The notes under the pieces were generated by a model. The model did no database searches and was not told the DNA's origin. It saw only the letters and a program-made list of their open reading frames with translations. From a bacterium (GTDB lineage: Bacteria; Bacillota; Bacilli; Lactobacillales; Streptococcaceae), in contig CAJNCG010000002.1 in NCBI GenBank assembly GCA_905221205.1, positions 124,001-188,000 on the forward strand: a DNA stretch of 64,000 nucleotides, read 5' to 3'. The stretch's first letter is position 1. Each line of letters opens with the position of its first letter. Below are positions 17,896 through 27,764 of this stretch, piece by piece. A program made the position numbers and the translations under genes.

Positions 17896-18579
17896 ATGAA
17901 AGTATTAGCTTTTGATACGTCCAGCAAGGCTCTTTCTCTCGCTATTTTAGAGGACAAGCAGGTTCTTGCCGAGACGACGATTAATATTAAGAAAAATCAT
18001 AGTATTACCCTCATGCCTACCATTGATTTTTTGATGGCAAGTTTGGATTGGACACCCAAGGACTTGGACCGAATCGTAGTGGCGGAAGGGCCAGGTAGCT
18101 ACACGGGTTTGCGAATCGCGGTAGCCACTGCCAAGACGCTTGCTCATACTCTGAACATTGAGTTAGTCGGTATGTCTAGCCTCTTGGCTCTGGTGCCATA
18201 CCAACAAGAAGGCTTGTTCGTTCCTTTGATGGATGCGCGTCGCAACAATGTTTATGCAGGATTTTATGAAAATGCCAAACCTGTTATGCCAGAAGCGCAC
18301 CTGCCTTTTGAGCGAGTCATCGAGCTAATCAAGGGTGCTAGTCAGGTAACCTTTGTCGGAGAAGTTGGCCCCTTTGTGGAGCAAATTCAAGAACACTTGC
18401 CAAGGACTAATTTCAAAGAAACCTTGCCTAATGTAGCCAATCTTGCTCTTTTGGCCTGGGATAAGGAAGCAGACTCCTTGCATAATTTTGTGCCTAACTA
18501 TCTCAAGCGTGTCGAAGCTGAGGAAAACTGGCTCAAGAACCATACTGAGTCTGGCGAGTCTTACATTAAACGCCTATGA
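17896..18579 (+). CDS. tsaB: tRNA t6A biosynthesis protein TsaB
   Basis: 227 residues, an ASKHA-fold protein opening VLAFDTSSKALSLAIL with the conserved GPGSYTGLRIAVATAK near residue 64. TsaB forms the TsaBDE complex that transfers threonylcarbamoyl to A37 of ANN-decoding tRNAs; it scaffolds TsaD and is itself degenerate as an enzyme. It overlaps rimI by 4 bases (ATGA), starting a tsaB-rimI-tsaD operon. Confidence 0.95.
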   Translation: MKVLAFDTSSKALSLAILEDKQVLAETTINIKKNHSITLMPTIDFLMASLDWTPKDLDRIVVAEGPGSYTGLRIAVATAKTLAHTLNIELVGMSSLLALVPYQQEGLFVPLMDARRNNVYAGFYENAKPVMPEAHLPFERVIELIKGASQVTFVGEVGPFVEQIQEHLPRTNFKETLPNVANLALLAWDKEADSLHNFVPNYLKRVEAEENWLKNHTESGESYIKRL

Positions 18580-19010
18580 TAGAAATCAAACGAATCCAAC
18601 AGCAACCTGACTTGGCTCAAGCCATCTACGCTGTCATGGCAGCTGTTTACCCAGTCAGTCCTTGGAGGCTGGAACAAATCCAAGCAGACCTGTCCCAAGA
18701 CCAGACTTGGTATGCTCTGGCTTATGATGGGGCGGAAGTGATTGGCTTTCTAGCTGTGCAGGAGAATCTATTTGAAGCAGAGGTCCTGCAAATCGCTGTC
18801 AAACAAATCTATCAGGGGCAGGGAATTGCCTCGGCCTTGTTTGCTCAATTGCCGGCAGACAAGGAGATTTTCCTCGAAGTCAGAAAGTCAAACCAACGAG
18901 CGCAAGCATTTTACAAGAAAGAAAAGATGGCGGTTATCGCTGAGCGAAAGGCCTACTACCATGATCCAGTCGAGGACGCCATCATCATGAAGAGAGAAAT
19001 AGATGAATGA
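18576..19010 (+). CDS. rimI: GNAT acetyltransferase RimI
   Basis: 144 residues. A GNAT fold with acetyl-CoA pyrophosphate loop [13 protein letters not shown] near residue 80 and [16 protein letters not shown] near 105, including the AFY tail motif. RimI acetylates the N-terminus of ribosomal protein S18 in enterobacteria. Its conserved placement between tsaB and tsaD supports the name, though the substrate in streptococci is not certain. It overlaps both neighbours. Confidence 0.9.
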   Translation: MIEIKRIQQQPDLAQAIYAVMAAVYPVSPWRLEQIQADLSQDQTWYALAYDGAEVIGFLAVQENLFEAEVLQIAVKQIYQGQGIASALFAQLPADKEIFLEVRKSNQRAQAFYKKEKMAVIAERKAYYHDPVEDAIIMKREIDE

Positions 19011-20013
19011 TAGATATATTTTAGCATTTGAGACATCCTGTGATGAGACCAGTGTCGCCGTCTTGAAAAACGACGATGAGCTCTTGTCCAATGTCATTGC
19101 TAGTCAAATTGAGAGTCACAAACGTTTTGGGGGCGTAGTGCCAGAAGTAGCTAGTCGCCACCATGTCGAGGTCATTACAGCCTGTATCGAGGAGGCGTTG
19201 GTAGAAGCAGGGATTACCGAAGAGGACGTAACGGCTGTCGCGGTTACCTATGGACCTGGCTTGGTTGGAGCCTTACTAGTTGGTTTGTCAGCTGCTAAGG
19301 CCTTTGCTTGGGCACATGGACTTCCGCTGATTCCTGTTAACCACATGGCTGGCCACCTCATGGCAGCTCAGAGCGTGGAGCCTTTGGAGTTCCCCTTGTT
19401 AGCACTTTTAGTAAGTGGTGGGCACACAGAGTTGGTCTATGTTTCCCAGTCTGGGGATTACAAGATTGTTGGGGAAACGCGGGACGATGCGGTTGGTGAG
19501 GCCTATGATAAGGTCGGCCGTGTCATGGGCTTGACCTATCCTGCCGGTCGTGAGATTGACGAGCTAGCTCATCAGGGGCAGGATATTTATGATTTCCCAC
19601 GTGCCATGATTAAGGAGGACAATCTAGAGTTTTCATTCTCAGGGTTGAAGTCTGCATTTATCAACCTTCACCACAATGCCGAGCAAAAGGGAGAGAGTTT
19701 GTCAACAGAGGACTTGTGTGCGTCCTTCCAAGCAGCAGTTATAGACATTCTTATGGCTAAAACCAAGAAGGCTTTGGAGAAATATCCTGTTAAAACCCTA
19801 GTCGTGGCTGGTGGCGTGGCTGCCAATAAAGGCCTCAGAGAACGCCTAGCAGCCGAAATCACAGATGTCAAGGTTATTATCCCACCCCTACGCCTCTGCG
19901 GAGACAATGCAGGAATGATTGCCTATGCTAGCGTCAGCGAGTGGAACAAAGAAAACTTCGCAGGCTTGGATCTCAACGCCAAACCAAGTCTCGCTTTTAA
20001 TACCATGGAATAA
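19003..20013 (+). CDS. tsaD: tRNA N6-adenosine threonylcarbamoyltransferase TsaD
   Basis: 336 residues, the family length. Opening [16 protein letters not shown]; the iron-binding pair is in NHMAGHL (His about 113 and 117). The ASKHA nucleotide loops SGGHTELVY and [13 protein letters not shown] and the terminal [11 protein letters not shown] are all present. It is the catalytic subunit for t6A37. It overlaps rimI by 8 bases and is followed by a good terminator. Confidence 0.97.
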   Translation: MNDRYILAFETSCDETSVAVLKNDDELLSNVIASQIESHKRFGGVVPEVASRHHVEVITACIEEALVEAGITEEDVTAVAVTYGPGLVGALLVGLSAAKAFAWAHGLPLIPVNHMAGHLMAAQSVEPLEFPLLALLVSGGHTELVYVSQSGDYKIVGETRDDAVGEAYDKVGRVMGLTYPAGREIDELAHQGQDIYDFPRAMIKEDNLEFSFSGLKSAFINLHHNAEQKGESLSTEDLCASFQAAVIDILMAKTKKALEKYPVKTLVVAGGVAANKGLRERLAAEITDVKVIIPPLRLCGDNAGMIAYASVSEWNKENFAGLDLNAKPSLAFNTME

Positions 20014-20018
20014 AATGG

Positions 20019-20051
20019 AGTCTGTCTGATTACAATCAGCAGACTTTTTTC
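20019..20051 (+). terminator. tsaD terminator
   Basis: Stem AGTCTGtCTGATT against AATCAGcAGACT, then TTTTTT. Confidence 0.85.
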
Positions 20052-20064
20052 TCTTTCCTGAATG

Positions 20065-20073
20065 TGTTATAAT
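20065..20073 (+). promoter_or_regulatory. extended -10 promoter ahead of a RUP and azlCD
   Basis: TG-T-TATAAT. Transcription would start near 20080 and pass through the RUP before azlC. Confidence 0.55.
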
Positions 20074-20109
20074 AGTCCATGCTGTGGCTGGAACCGATTC
20101 AGCCTACTT

Positions 20110-20223
20110 ATACTCTTCGAAAATCTCTTCAAACTGCGTCAGCTTCTATCTGCAACCTCAAAACAATGTTTTGAGCAGCCTGTAGCTAGCTTCCTAGTTT
20201 GTTCTTTGATTTTCATTGAGTAT
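20110..20223. repeat. RUP-type repeat
   Basis: Begins ATACTCTTCGAAAATCTCTT and ends TTTGATTTTCATTGAGTAT, in the same orientation as the 3257 copy and about 114 bases long. It carries a TA at each boundary, as expected for insertion into TA. It sits in the presumed leader of azlC. Confidence 0.82.
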
Positions 20224-20247
20224 TATTAAGACAATATGAGGAGAAAG

Positions 20248-20943
20248 ATGAAAGAAAAAGGATTTTGGGAGGGGGCGCAGGCAGCCATGCCAACGGCTCT
20301 TGGTTATATCAGTATCGGACTGGCCTGTGGGATTATTGGTGCGCCCTATGTGACACCTGTTGAGATGGGCTTGATGAGCCTCTTTGTATACGCTGGGAGC
20401 GCCCAGTTTGCCATGTTGGCCTTGATTGCGGTTCAGGCGCCCGTGGCAGCTATTGCCATGACGGTCTTTTTGATCAATTTGCGTCTCTTTTTGCTGAGCT
20501 TACATGCGTCGATCTATTTCCGTCATACCAGTCTCTGGCAAAATATTGGTATGTCTAGTCTCTTGACAGATGAGACTTACGGCGTTTTGATGGGCGAATT
20601 GGCCCATACAGACAAGGTCAATCCGATGTGGATGCATGGCAACAATCTCAACAGCTATGTGGCTTGGTTTGTGGGAACAGTGGTTGGAACGGCTCTAGGT
20701 GGCCTGCTACCAAATCCAGAAATCTTTGGGCTGGACTTTGCTTTGGTTGGGATGTTCATCGGAATTTTTGCTTCACAATTCCAGATTATGCAAAGACGGA
20801 TTCCTGTCCGAAATCTGCTCATTATCCTAGCGGTTGTTGCGGTGTCCTTCTTTTTACTCTTGACAGTGGTGTCTCAGTCTCTAGCTGTTCTGTTTGCGAC
20901 GCTACTTGGTTGTAGCATGGGGGTGATTTTAGATGGTCAGTAA
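20248..20943 (+). CDS. azlC: branched-chain amino acid exporter large subunit AzlC
   Basis: 231 residues from ATG 20248 behind GAGGAG; the in-frame ATG at 20236 lacks a site. The family signature is clear: AMPTALGYISIGLACGIIG, then FVYAGSAQFAMLALI and NLRLFLLSLH, with about seven membrane segments. With AzlD it exports branched-chain amino acids or their analogues. The stop overlaps the azlD start, so the two are translationally coupled. Confidence 0.92.
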   Translation: MKEKGFWEGAQAAMPTALGYISIGLACGIIGAPYVTPVEMGLMSLFVYAGSAQFAMLALIAVQAPVAAIAMTVFLINLRLFLLSLHASIYFRHTSLWQNIGMSSLLTDETYGVLMGELAHTDKVNPMWMHGNNLNSYVAWFVGTVVGTALGGLLPNPEIFGLDFALVGMFIGIFASQFQIMQRRIPVRNLLIILAVVAVSFFLLLTVVSQSLAVLFATLLGCSMGVILDGQ

Positions 20944-21256
20944 GTATCTTTTATTAGCAGTTATTTTCTCTGGCTTGGTGACGTGGATTCCCCGTATGAT
21001 TCCCTTCATCTTGGTCAAGTATAAGGGCTTGCCTGCAATCGTTGAGCGCTTTTTGAAGTTCTTGCCCGTTTCCATTATCTTTGCCTTGATTCTTTCAAGT
21101 GTAGTGACAGGCAAGGTTGGCAGCCTTCCTCAAATCAAATGGCTGGATTTCTTAGCAGTTTTTCCAACAGCTTGGGTGGCCTTTCGTTATCGCAATCTAG
21201 TCGGAACAGTTCTCTTTGGAGTGGTCTTGATTGCCGTCTTGCGTTTGGTCTTTTAA
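20933..21256 (+). CDS. azlD: branched-chain amino acid exporter small subunit AzlD
   Basis: 107 residues, four hydrophobic helices, with the AzlD pattern GLVTWIPRMIPFILV near residue 13. It overlaps azlC by 11 bases and encodes the obligate partner. The 103-base gap to aatB holds no clear terminator, so read-through is possible. Confidence 0.9.
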   Translation: MVSKYLLLAVIFSGLVTWIPRMIPFILVKYKGLPAIVERFLKFLPVSIIFALILSSVVTGKVGSLPQIKWLDFLAVFPTAWVAFRYRNLVGTVLFGVVLIAVLRLVF

Positions 21257-21326
21257 ATTAGCCATAAAGAAAACCTATCACAGAGATAGATATCATATAA
21301 TGGCGCAAATGGTCTTTTTCTGTTAA

Positions 21327-22190
<864 letters not shown>

Positions 22191-22196
22191 TTTTTT

Positions 22197-22238
22197 GAAA
22201 TCATCCATTCTGATCAGGTGGATGATTTCTCAGTTTTT
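22197..22238 (+). terminator. aatB terminator
   Basis: GAAATCATCCA pairs with the GGATGATTTC segment near 22220-22229; a short TTTTT follows. Confidence 0.65.
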
Positions 22239-22243
22239 AGGGA

Positions 22244-22260
22244 TATAGTTTTAAACTATA
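22244..22260. promoter_or_regulatory. MET-box operator of the methionine transporter operon
   Basis: TATAGTTTTAAACTATA is a perfect 17-base palindrome identical to the streptococcal MET-box consensus (TATAGTTTnAAACTATA), predicted to bind the LysR-type regulator MtaR/MetR. It lies about 45 bases upstream of the metQ promoter -10. Confidence 0.8.
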
Positions 22261-22282
22261 TATCTGGCTATCTAATAACAAT

Positions 22283-22311
22283 TTGTGAAATCAAACAAAT
22301 TGTGAGATACT
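22283..22311 (+). promoter_or_regulatory. metQ promoter
   Basis: TTGTGA (22283-22288), 17 bases, TG-A-GATACT with the -10 at 22306-22311. The region also holds an AATTTGT/ACAAATT inverted repeat. Confidence 0.5.
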
Positions 22312-22342
22312 AGTACGGTATTATTTTTAAGGAGAAAGAATC

Positions 22343-23197
22343 ATGAAAATCAAAAAATGGCTTGGTGTAGCAGCCCTTGCTACAGTCGCAGGTTTGGCTC
22401 TTGCAGCTTGCGGAAATTCAGAAAAGAAAGCAGACAATGCAACAACTATCAAAATCGCAACTGTTAACCGTAGCGGTTCTGAAGAAAAACGTTGGGACAA
22501 AATTCAAGAATTGGTTAAAAAAGACGGTATTACTTTGGAATTTACAGAGTTCACAGACTACTCACAACCAAACAAGGCAACTGCTGATGGTGAAGTAGAC
22601 TTGAACGCTTTCCAACACTATAACTTCTTGAACAACTGGAACAAGGAAAACGGGAAAGACCTTGTAGCGATTGCAGATACATACATCTCTCCAATCCGCC
22701 TTTACTCAGGTTTGAATGGAAGTGACAACAAGTACACTAAAGTAGAAGATATCCCAGCGAACGGAGAAATCGCTGTACCGAACGACGCTACAAACGAAAG
22801 CCGTGCGCTTTACTTGCTTCAATCAGCTGGCTTGATTAAATTGGACGTTTCAGGAACTGCTCTTGCAACAGTTGCTAACATTAAAGAAAATCCAAAGAAC
22901 TTGAAAATCACTGAATTGGACGCTAGCCAAACAGCTCGTTCATTGTCATCAGTTGACGCTGCCGTTGTAAACAATACCTTCGTTACAGAAGCGAAATTGG
23001 ACTATAAGAAAGCACTTTTCAAAGAACAAGCTGATGAAAACTCAAAACAATGGTACAACATCATCGTTGCGAAAAAAGATTGGGAATCATCACCAAAAGC
23101 TGATGCTATCAAGAAAGTTGTTGCAGCTTACCATACAGATGAAGTGAAAAAAGTTATCGAAGAAACATCAGACGGTTTGGATCAACCAGTTTGGTAA
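22343..23197 (+). CDS. metQ: methionine-binding lipoprotein MetQ
   Basis: 284 residues. Lipobox LAAC gives a lipidated Cys near residue 23. The body is an NLPA/MetQ lipoprotein (QPNKATADGEVDLNAFQHYN, IPNDATNESRALYLL-type segment, VNNTFVTEAKLD). It captures methionine for MetNI. It is first in metQ-M20-metN-metI and is preceded by a MET-box. A hairpin just after the stop may tune the ratio of the abundant binding protein to downstream genes. Confidence 0.93.
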   Translation: MKIKKWLGVAALATVAGLALAACGNSEKKADNATTIKIATVNRSGSEEKRWDKIQELVKKDGITLEFTEFTDYSQPNKATADGEVDLNAFQHYNFLNNWNKENGKDLVAIADTYISPIRLYSGLNGSDNKYTKVEDIPANGEIAVPNDATNESRALYLLQSAGLIKLDVSGTALATVANIKENPKNLKITELDASQTARSLSSVDAAVVNNTFVTEAKLDYKKALFKEQADENSKQWYNIIVAKKDWESSPKADAIKKVVAAYHTDEVKKVIEETSDGLDQPVW

Positions 23198-23208
23198 TAA
23201 GAAACAGG

Positions 23209-23240
23209 GAGGTGGGAGAGAGAATTCCACCTCTTGCTTT
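23209..23240 (+). terminator. intra-operon attenuating hairpin after metQ
   Basis: GAGGTGG (23209-23215) with CCACCTC (23227-23233) followed by TTGCTTTTG. The T-run is imperfect, which suits partial termination between metQ and the rest of the operon. Confidence 0.6.
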
Positions 23241-23293
23241 TGTATAGAGCATGGATTGTCAGGAAGAGTAGTTCATAGAAAGGTAGAGAGAAT

Positions 23294-24667
23294 ATGGTTT
23301 TTCCTAGCGAACAAGAACAGATTGAAAAATTTGAAAAGGATCATGTAGCACAGCATTATTTTGAGGTTTTGCGTACCTTGATTTCTAAGAAATCAGTCTT
23401 TGCCCAGCAGGTCGGACTTAAGGAAGTCGCAAACTATCTGGGCGAGATTTTCAAGCGTGTTGGGGCTGAAGTGGAGATTGATGAGACTTATACGGCTCCC
23501 TTTGTCATGGCGCATTTCAAGAGTTCGCGTCAAGATGCCAAGACCCTGATTTTCTATAACCACTATGACACTGTTCCAGCGGATGGGGATCAGGTGTGGA
23601 CAGAGGATCCCTTTACGCTTTCGGTCCGCAATGGTTTTATGTATGGGCGTGGGGTTGACGATGACAAGGGCCATATCACAGCTCGTTTGAGTGCTTTGAG
23701 AAAATACATGCAGCACCATGATGACCTGCCTGTCAATATCAGTTTTATCATGGAGGGAGCGGAGGAATCGGCTTCAACAGACCTAGATAAGTATCTGGAA
23801 AAACATGCTGATAAACTCCGTGGTGCGGATTTGTTGGTCTGGGAACAAGGGACCAAGAATGCCTTGGAGCAGTTAGAAATTTCTGGTGGAAATAAGGGGA
23901 TTGTGACCTTCGATGCCAAGGTAAAAAGTGCTGATGTGGATATCCACTCTAGTTATGGTGGGGTTGTGGAATCAGCTCCGTGGTATCTTCTTCAAGCCTT
24001 ACAGTCTCTTCGCGCTGCAGATGGTCGTATCTTGGTTGAAGGCTTGTACGAAGAAGTACAAGAGCCAAACGAACGGGAATTGGATTTGGTGGATACTTAC
24101 GCCCAACGAAATCCAGGGGAAATCAGCCAGATTTATGGTTTGGAATTGCCTCTCTTACAAGAGGATCGTGCAGCCTTTTTAAAACGCTTCTTTTTCGAAC
24201 CAGCCCTTAATATCGAAGGAATTCAGTCAGGCTACCAAGGGCAAGGGGTTAAAACGATTTTGCCAGCAGAAGCCAGTGCCAAGTTAGAGGTTCGTTTGGT
24301 TCCTGGCCTAGAACCGCATGATGTTCTGGAAAAAATTCGGAAACAGCTAGACAAAAATGGCTTTGATAAGGTAGAATTATACTATACCTTGGGAGAGATG
24401 AGCTATCGAAGCGATATGAGCGCGCCAGCAATTCTCAACGTCATCGAGTTGGCTAAGAAATTCTATCCGCAAGGCGTTTCAGTCTTGCCAACAACAGCAG
24501 GGACAGGGCCTATGCATACGGTCTTTGATGCCCTAGAGGTACCTATGGTGGCCTTTGGTCTAGGAAATGCCAATAGCCGAGACCACGGTGGAGATGAAAA
24601 CGTGCGAATCGCCGATTATTACACCCATATTGAATTAGTAGAGGAGCTGATTAGAAGCTATGAGTAG
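23294..24667 (+). CDS. M20-family metallopeptidase
   Basis: 457 residues. M20 zinc motifs are visible: [11 protein letters not shown] near residue 89, [10 protein letters not shown] near 116, EGAEESAS near 155, and [13 protein letters not shown] near the C-terminus. A dimerisation domain is inserted at mid-protein. It hydrolyses a dipeptide or N-acyl amino acid in the cytoplasm. Its fixed place between metQ and metN suggests it releases methionine from imported peptides or derivatives, which is inference. It overlaps metN by 8 bases. Confidence 0.9.
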   Translation: MVFPSEQEQIEKFEKDHVAQHYFEVLRTLISKKSVFAQQVGLKEVANYLGEIFKRVGAEVEIDETYTAPFVMAHFKSSRQDAKTLIFYNHYDTVPADGDQVWTEDPFTLSVRNGFMYGRGVDDDKGHITARLSALRKYMQHHDDLPVNISFIMEGAEESASTDLDKYLEKHADKLRGADLLVWEQGTKNALEQLEISGGNKGIVTFDAKVKSADVDIHSSYGGVVESAPWYLLQALQSLRAADGRILVEGLYEEVQEPNERELDLVDTYAQRNPGEISQIYGLELPLLQEDRAAFLKRFFFEPALNIEGIQSGYQGQGVKTILPAEASAKLEVRLVPGLEPHDVLEKIRKQLDKNGFDKVELYYTLGEMSYRSDMSAPAILNVIELAKKFYPQGVSVLPTTAGTGPMHTVFDALEVPMVAFGLGNANSRDHGGDENVRIADYYTHIELVEELIRSYE

Positions 24668-25721
24668 AGATATTATCAAGTTAGATCAGATTGATGTGAC
24701 TTTTCATCAGAAGAAGAGAACCATCACAGCGGTCAAGGATGTGACCATTCACATCCAAGAAGGGGATATCTACGGAATCGTTGGATATTCTGGAGCAGGG
24801 AAATCAACCCTTGTACGGGTGATTAACCTCTTGCAAAAACCATCTGCAGGCAAAATTACCATCGATGATGATGTGATTTTTGATGGTAAGGTGACCTTGA
24901 CGGCCGAGCAGTTGCGTCGTAAACGTCAGGATATCGGGATGATTTTCCAGCATTTTAATCTCATGAGTCAAAAGACAGCAGAGGAGAATGTAGCCTTTGC
25001 CCTTAAACACTCTGGACTCAGCAAGGAAGAAAAGAAGGCTAAAGTAGCTAAGTTGTTGGACTTGGTTGGCTTAGCAGACCGTGCTGAAAACTACCCTTCA
25101 CAACTATCTGGAGGGCAAAAACAGCGTGTGGCCATTGCGCGTGCCTTGGCCAATGATCCCAAAATCTTGATTTCAGACGAGTCAACTTCTGCCCTTGACC
25201 CTAAGACAACCAAGCAGATTTTGGCCTTATTGCAAGATTTGAACCAAAAATTAGGCTTGACTGTTGTCTTGATTACGCATGAAATGCAGATTGTCAAAGA
25301 CATTGCCAACCGTGTGGCAGTGATGCAGGATGGGCATTTGATTGAAGAGGGCAGTGTCCTTGAAATCTTCTCAGATCCTAAACAACCTTTGACCCAAGAC
25401 TTTATCTCAACAGCTACAGGCATTGATGAAGCCATGGTTAAGATTGAGAAGCAAGAAATCGTGGAACACTTGTCTGAAAACAGTCTCTTGGTGCAACTCA
25501 AGTATGCAGGAGCTTCAACAGACGAGCCACTGTTGAATGAATTGTACAAGCGTTACCAAGTAACGGCTAATATCCTTTATGGGAATATCGAAATACTCGA
25601 TGGCACTCCTGTTGGAGAATTGGTTGTGGTCTTGTCAGGTGAAAAAGCAGCGCTAGCAGGTGCCCAAGAAGCCATTCGTCAAGCAGGTGTGCAGCTAAAA
25701 GTATTGAAGGGAGGACAGTAA
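24660..25721 (+). CDS. metN: methionine ABC transporter ATP-binding protein MetN
   Basis: 353 residues. Walker [10 protein letters not shown] near 41, signature LSGGQKQR near 148, Walker [14 protein letters not shown] near 165, and H-loop ITHEM. The C-terminal ~95 residues form the NIL domain that in MetN binds methionine and inhibits transport when the pool is high. Start inside the end of the M20 gene. Confidence 0.95.
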   Translation: MSRDIIKLDQIDVTFHQKKRTITAVKDVTIHIQEGDIYGIVGYSGAGKSTLVRVINLLQKPSAGKITIDDDVIFDGKVTLTAEQLRRKRQDIGMIFQHFNLMSQKTAEENVAFALKHSGLSKEEKKAKVAKLLDLVGLADRAENYPSQLSGGQKQRVAIARALANDPKILISDESTSALDPKTTKQILALLQDLNQKLGLTVVLITHEMQIVKDIANRVAVMQDGHLIEEGSVLEIFSDPKQPLTQDFISTATGIDEAMVKIEKQEIVEHLSENSLLVQLKYAGASTDEPLLNELYKRYQVTANILYGNIEILDGTPVGELVVVLSGEKAALAGAQEAIRQAGVQLKVLKGGQ

Positions 25722-25722
25722 G

Positions 25723-26415
25723 ATGGAATCATTGATTCAAACCTATTTACCAAATGTCTATAAAATGGGCTGGGCTGGTCAAGCAGGTTGGGGAACAGCC
25801 ATCTACCTAACCCTCTATATGACAGTTCTTTCCTTTATCATTGGAGGGTTCTTGGGGCTAGTAGCAGGTCTCTTCCTTGTCTTGACAGCGCCAGGTGGTG
25901 TCTTGGAAAATAAGGTCGTCTTCTGGATTTTAGACAAGATCACGTCAATCTTCCGTGCGGTGCCATTTATTATTCTCTTGGCAGTCTTGTCACCCTTCTC
26001 TCATCTAATCGTAGGAACAAGTATCGGACCAAATGCGGCTATCGTACCCCTATCTTTTGCAGTCTTTGCCTTCTTTGCCCGTCAGGTGCAGGTGGTCTTG
26101 GCTGAGTTAGATGGCGGTGTCATTGAGGCGGCTCAAGCGAGCGGAGCGACCTTCTGGGACATCGTGGGTGTTTACTTATCAGAAGGACTTCCAGATTTGA
26201 TTCGTGTGACGACTGTGACCTTGATTTCCCTTGTTGGAGAAACAGCCATGGCTGGTGCGGTTGGAGCTGGTGGTATTGGTAACGTAGCTATCGCTTATGG
26301 ATTTAACCGCTACAATCACGATGTGACTATCTTGGCAACCATCATTATCATCTTGATTATCTTTGCAATCCAATTCTTGGGAGACTTCTTGACTAAGAAA
26401 TTGAGCCATAAATAA
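25723..26415 (+). CDS. metI: methionine ABC transporter permease MetI
   Basis: 230 residues with about five membrane segments. The EAA coupling loop AAQASGATFWDIVGVYLSEG is near residue 135. It is one base after metN and closes the operon, with a strong shared terminator. Often named metP in streptococci. Confidence 0.94.
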   Translation: MESLIQTYLPNVYKMGWAGQAGWGTAIYLTLYMTVLSFIIGGFLGLVAGLFLVLTAPGGVLENKVVFWILDKITSIFRAVPFIILLAVLSPFSHLIVGTSIGPNAAIVPLSFAVFAFFARQVQVVLAELDGGVIEAAQASGATFWDIVGVYLSEGLPDLIRVTTVTLISLVGETAMAGAVGAGGIGNVAIAYGFNRYNHDVTILATIIIILIIFAIQFLGDFLTKKLSHK

Positions 26416-26439
26416 AAAAGAGCCGCCTGGCTCTTTTTT
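26414..26439. terminator. bidirectional terminator
   Basis: AAAAAAGAGCC (26414-26424) with GGCTCTTTTTT (26429-26439), loop GCCT region, between convergent genes. Confidence 0.9.
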
Positions 26440-26444
26440 AGTGA

Positions 26445-27014
26445 CTAGATTTTCTGCGCAAATTTTTTATTCAAGGCTTGTCCAATCAAGGCACCCACTA
26501 GGGCTCCGATGACTACACTTGCGATAAATAAAAGGATGGTTCCAGGATTTGGTGCGACCATGATACGGTCGATATATTCTTGGGATTTTCCTCTTGCCAG
26601 AAGGGTAGCCATATAGGCTTTGGGCGCAATCCACATAAGCAAGATTGGTCCTGTTGAGCTAAAGGCAAAGAGAATGAAAGAAAGGAAGTTCTTTGTTTGG
26701 TCCTTGTATTTTCCTAGGCTAGCTACTGTATCTGCTAGGAGACCACAGATAATTCCAGGAAGGAAGGCACCGGCACCGTGTTTAGTTCCCAAGAAAAAGA
26801 GGGCAATGACAAGTCCGATAGTGGTAATGGCTCCAAAACGCGGAAATTTTGCGATTAGAATCATATAGACGCTACCGCCGACAAGGGCAGTAAAGGCAGG
26901 CGCATAAAACATGTTTCCAGTTTGGTCAAAGAGATTGCCCAAAAGGACACCAATCCCCATGCAGAGGAAGTAAAGAACTGCAAAGAGCAGTGTAGTTAAG
27001 ATAGATTTCTTCAT
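26445..27014 (-). CDS. Trep_Strep/MptD-type membrane protein, probable ECF S component
   Basis: 189 residues with about six membrane segments: hydrophobic start LLFAVLYFLCMGIGVLLG, then GAGAFLPGIICGLLADTVA and a C-terminal GTILLFIASVVIGALVGALIG. This pattern matches the Trep_Strep (MptD) family, predicted substrate-specificity components of energy-coupling-factor importers. No ATPase or T subunit gene is adjacent, so it would use a shared ECF module. The ligand is unknown. It has its own start with a weak site. Confidence 0.75.
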   Translation of the reverse strand: MKKSILTTLLFAVLYFLCMGIGVLLGNLFDQTGNMFYAPAFTALVGGSVYMILIAKFPRFGAITTIGLVIALFFLGTKHGAGAFLPGIICGLLADTVASLGKYKDQTKNFLSFILFAFSSTGPILLMWIAPKAYMATLLARGKSQEYIDRIMVAPNPGTILLFIASVVIGALVGALIGQALNKKFAQKI

Positions 27015-27092
27015 GAATTGTCTCCTGATAATTTTTTCACAATTCTCATTGTACCACGGTTTGATAGGATTGTAAATGGATACTAGAAGTTT

Positions 27093-27119
27093 TTGAAAAC
27101 GCTTGAAATATGATATAAT
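27093..27119 (+). promoter_or_regulatory. promoter of the YesL-TCS07 operon with a cre-like site
   Basis: TG-A-TATAAT (-10 at 27114-27119). TTGAAAACGCTTGAA (27093-27107) matches the CcpA cre consensus WTGNAANCGNWNNCW except for one position, and covers the -35. Confidence 0.55.
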
Positions 27120-27148
27120 AGTTTCATAGTTATTTTTAGGAGGATATC

Positions 27149-27763
27149 ATGGGGAGATTTTTAGACTTTGTCTTTAATCGTTTCTTTTTAGGGATGATTG
27201 CGACAGCCTTCTTTTGGCTATTAACATTGGCAGGAGGGATTATCCTTGGTCTAGCGCCGGCTGGTGCCACCTTGATGAGCTTGTATGCAGAACATGGTTA
27301 TAGCTTTCGGGAATACAGTTTGAAGGAGGCTTGGTCTCTTTACAAGCAAAATTTTGTCTCAAGCAACCTGATTTTCTATAGCTTTTTAGGGGTGGATCTA
27401 GTTTTGGTCTATGGCCTGTATCTCTTGGTGCAATTGCCTCATCAAACCATCATTCATTTGATTGCGACCTTTTTGAATGTCCTAGTAGTCGCCCTGCTCT
27501 TTTTGGCCTATACAGTGTCTTTGAAATTACAAGTTTATTTTGACTTGTCCTATCGAAATAGCCTCAAACTATCCTTGATTGGCATCTTTATGAGCCTAGC
27601 AGCTGTGGCCAAGGTTCTCCTTGGGACAGTGTTACTTGTGGCAATTGGTTACTATATGCCTGCTCTGCTCTTCTTTGTAGGAATTGGGATGTGGCATTTC
27701 TTTATCAGTGATATGTTGGAACCTGTCTATGAAAGCATCCATGAAAAATTGGCGACAAAATAG
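27149..27763 (+). CDS. YesL-like (DUF624) membrane protein
   Basis: 204 residues, about five membrane segments, with the DUF624 opening FLGMIATAFFWLLTLAGGII and LGLAPAGATLM. YesL proteins are commonly encoded beside YesM/YesN two-component systems and glycan-uptake genes, as here. Possibly a membrane accessory to signalling or glycan transport. AGGAGG precedes the ATG. It is followed after one base by the histidine kinase gene. Confidence 0.85.
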   Translation: MGRFLDFVFNRFFLGMIATAFFWLLTLAGGIILGLAPAGATLMSLYAEHGYSFREYSLKEAWSLYKQNFVSSNLIFYSFLGVDLVLVYGLYLLVQLPHQTIIHLIATFLNVLVVALLFLAYTVSLKLQVYFDLSYRNSLKLSLIGIFMSLAAVAKVLLGTVLLVAIGYYMPALLFFVGIGMWHFFISDMLEPVYESIHEKLATK

Positions 27764-27764
27764 A

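Noticed and set aside
17896..20013. Possible horizontal transfer of tsaB-rimI-tsaD
   Set aside because: Order, overlap and composition are normal for streptococci.
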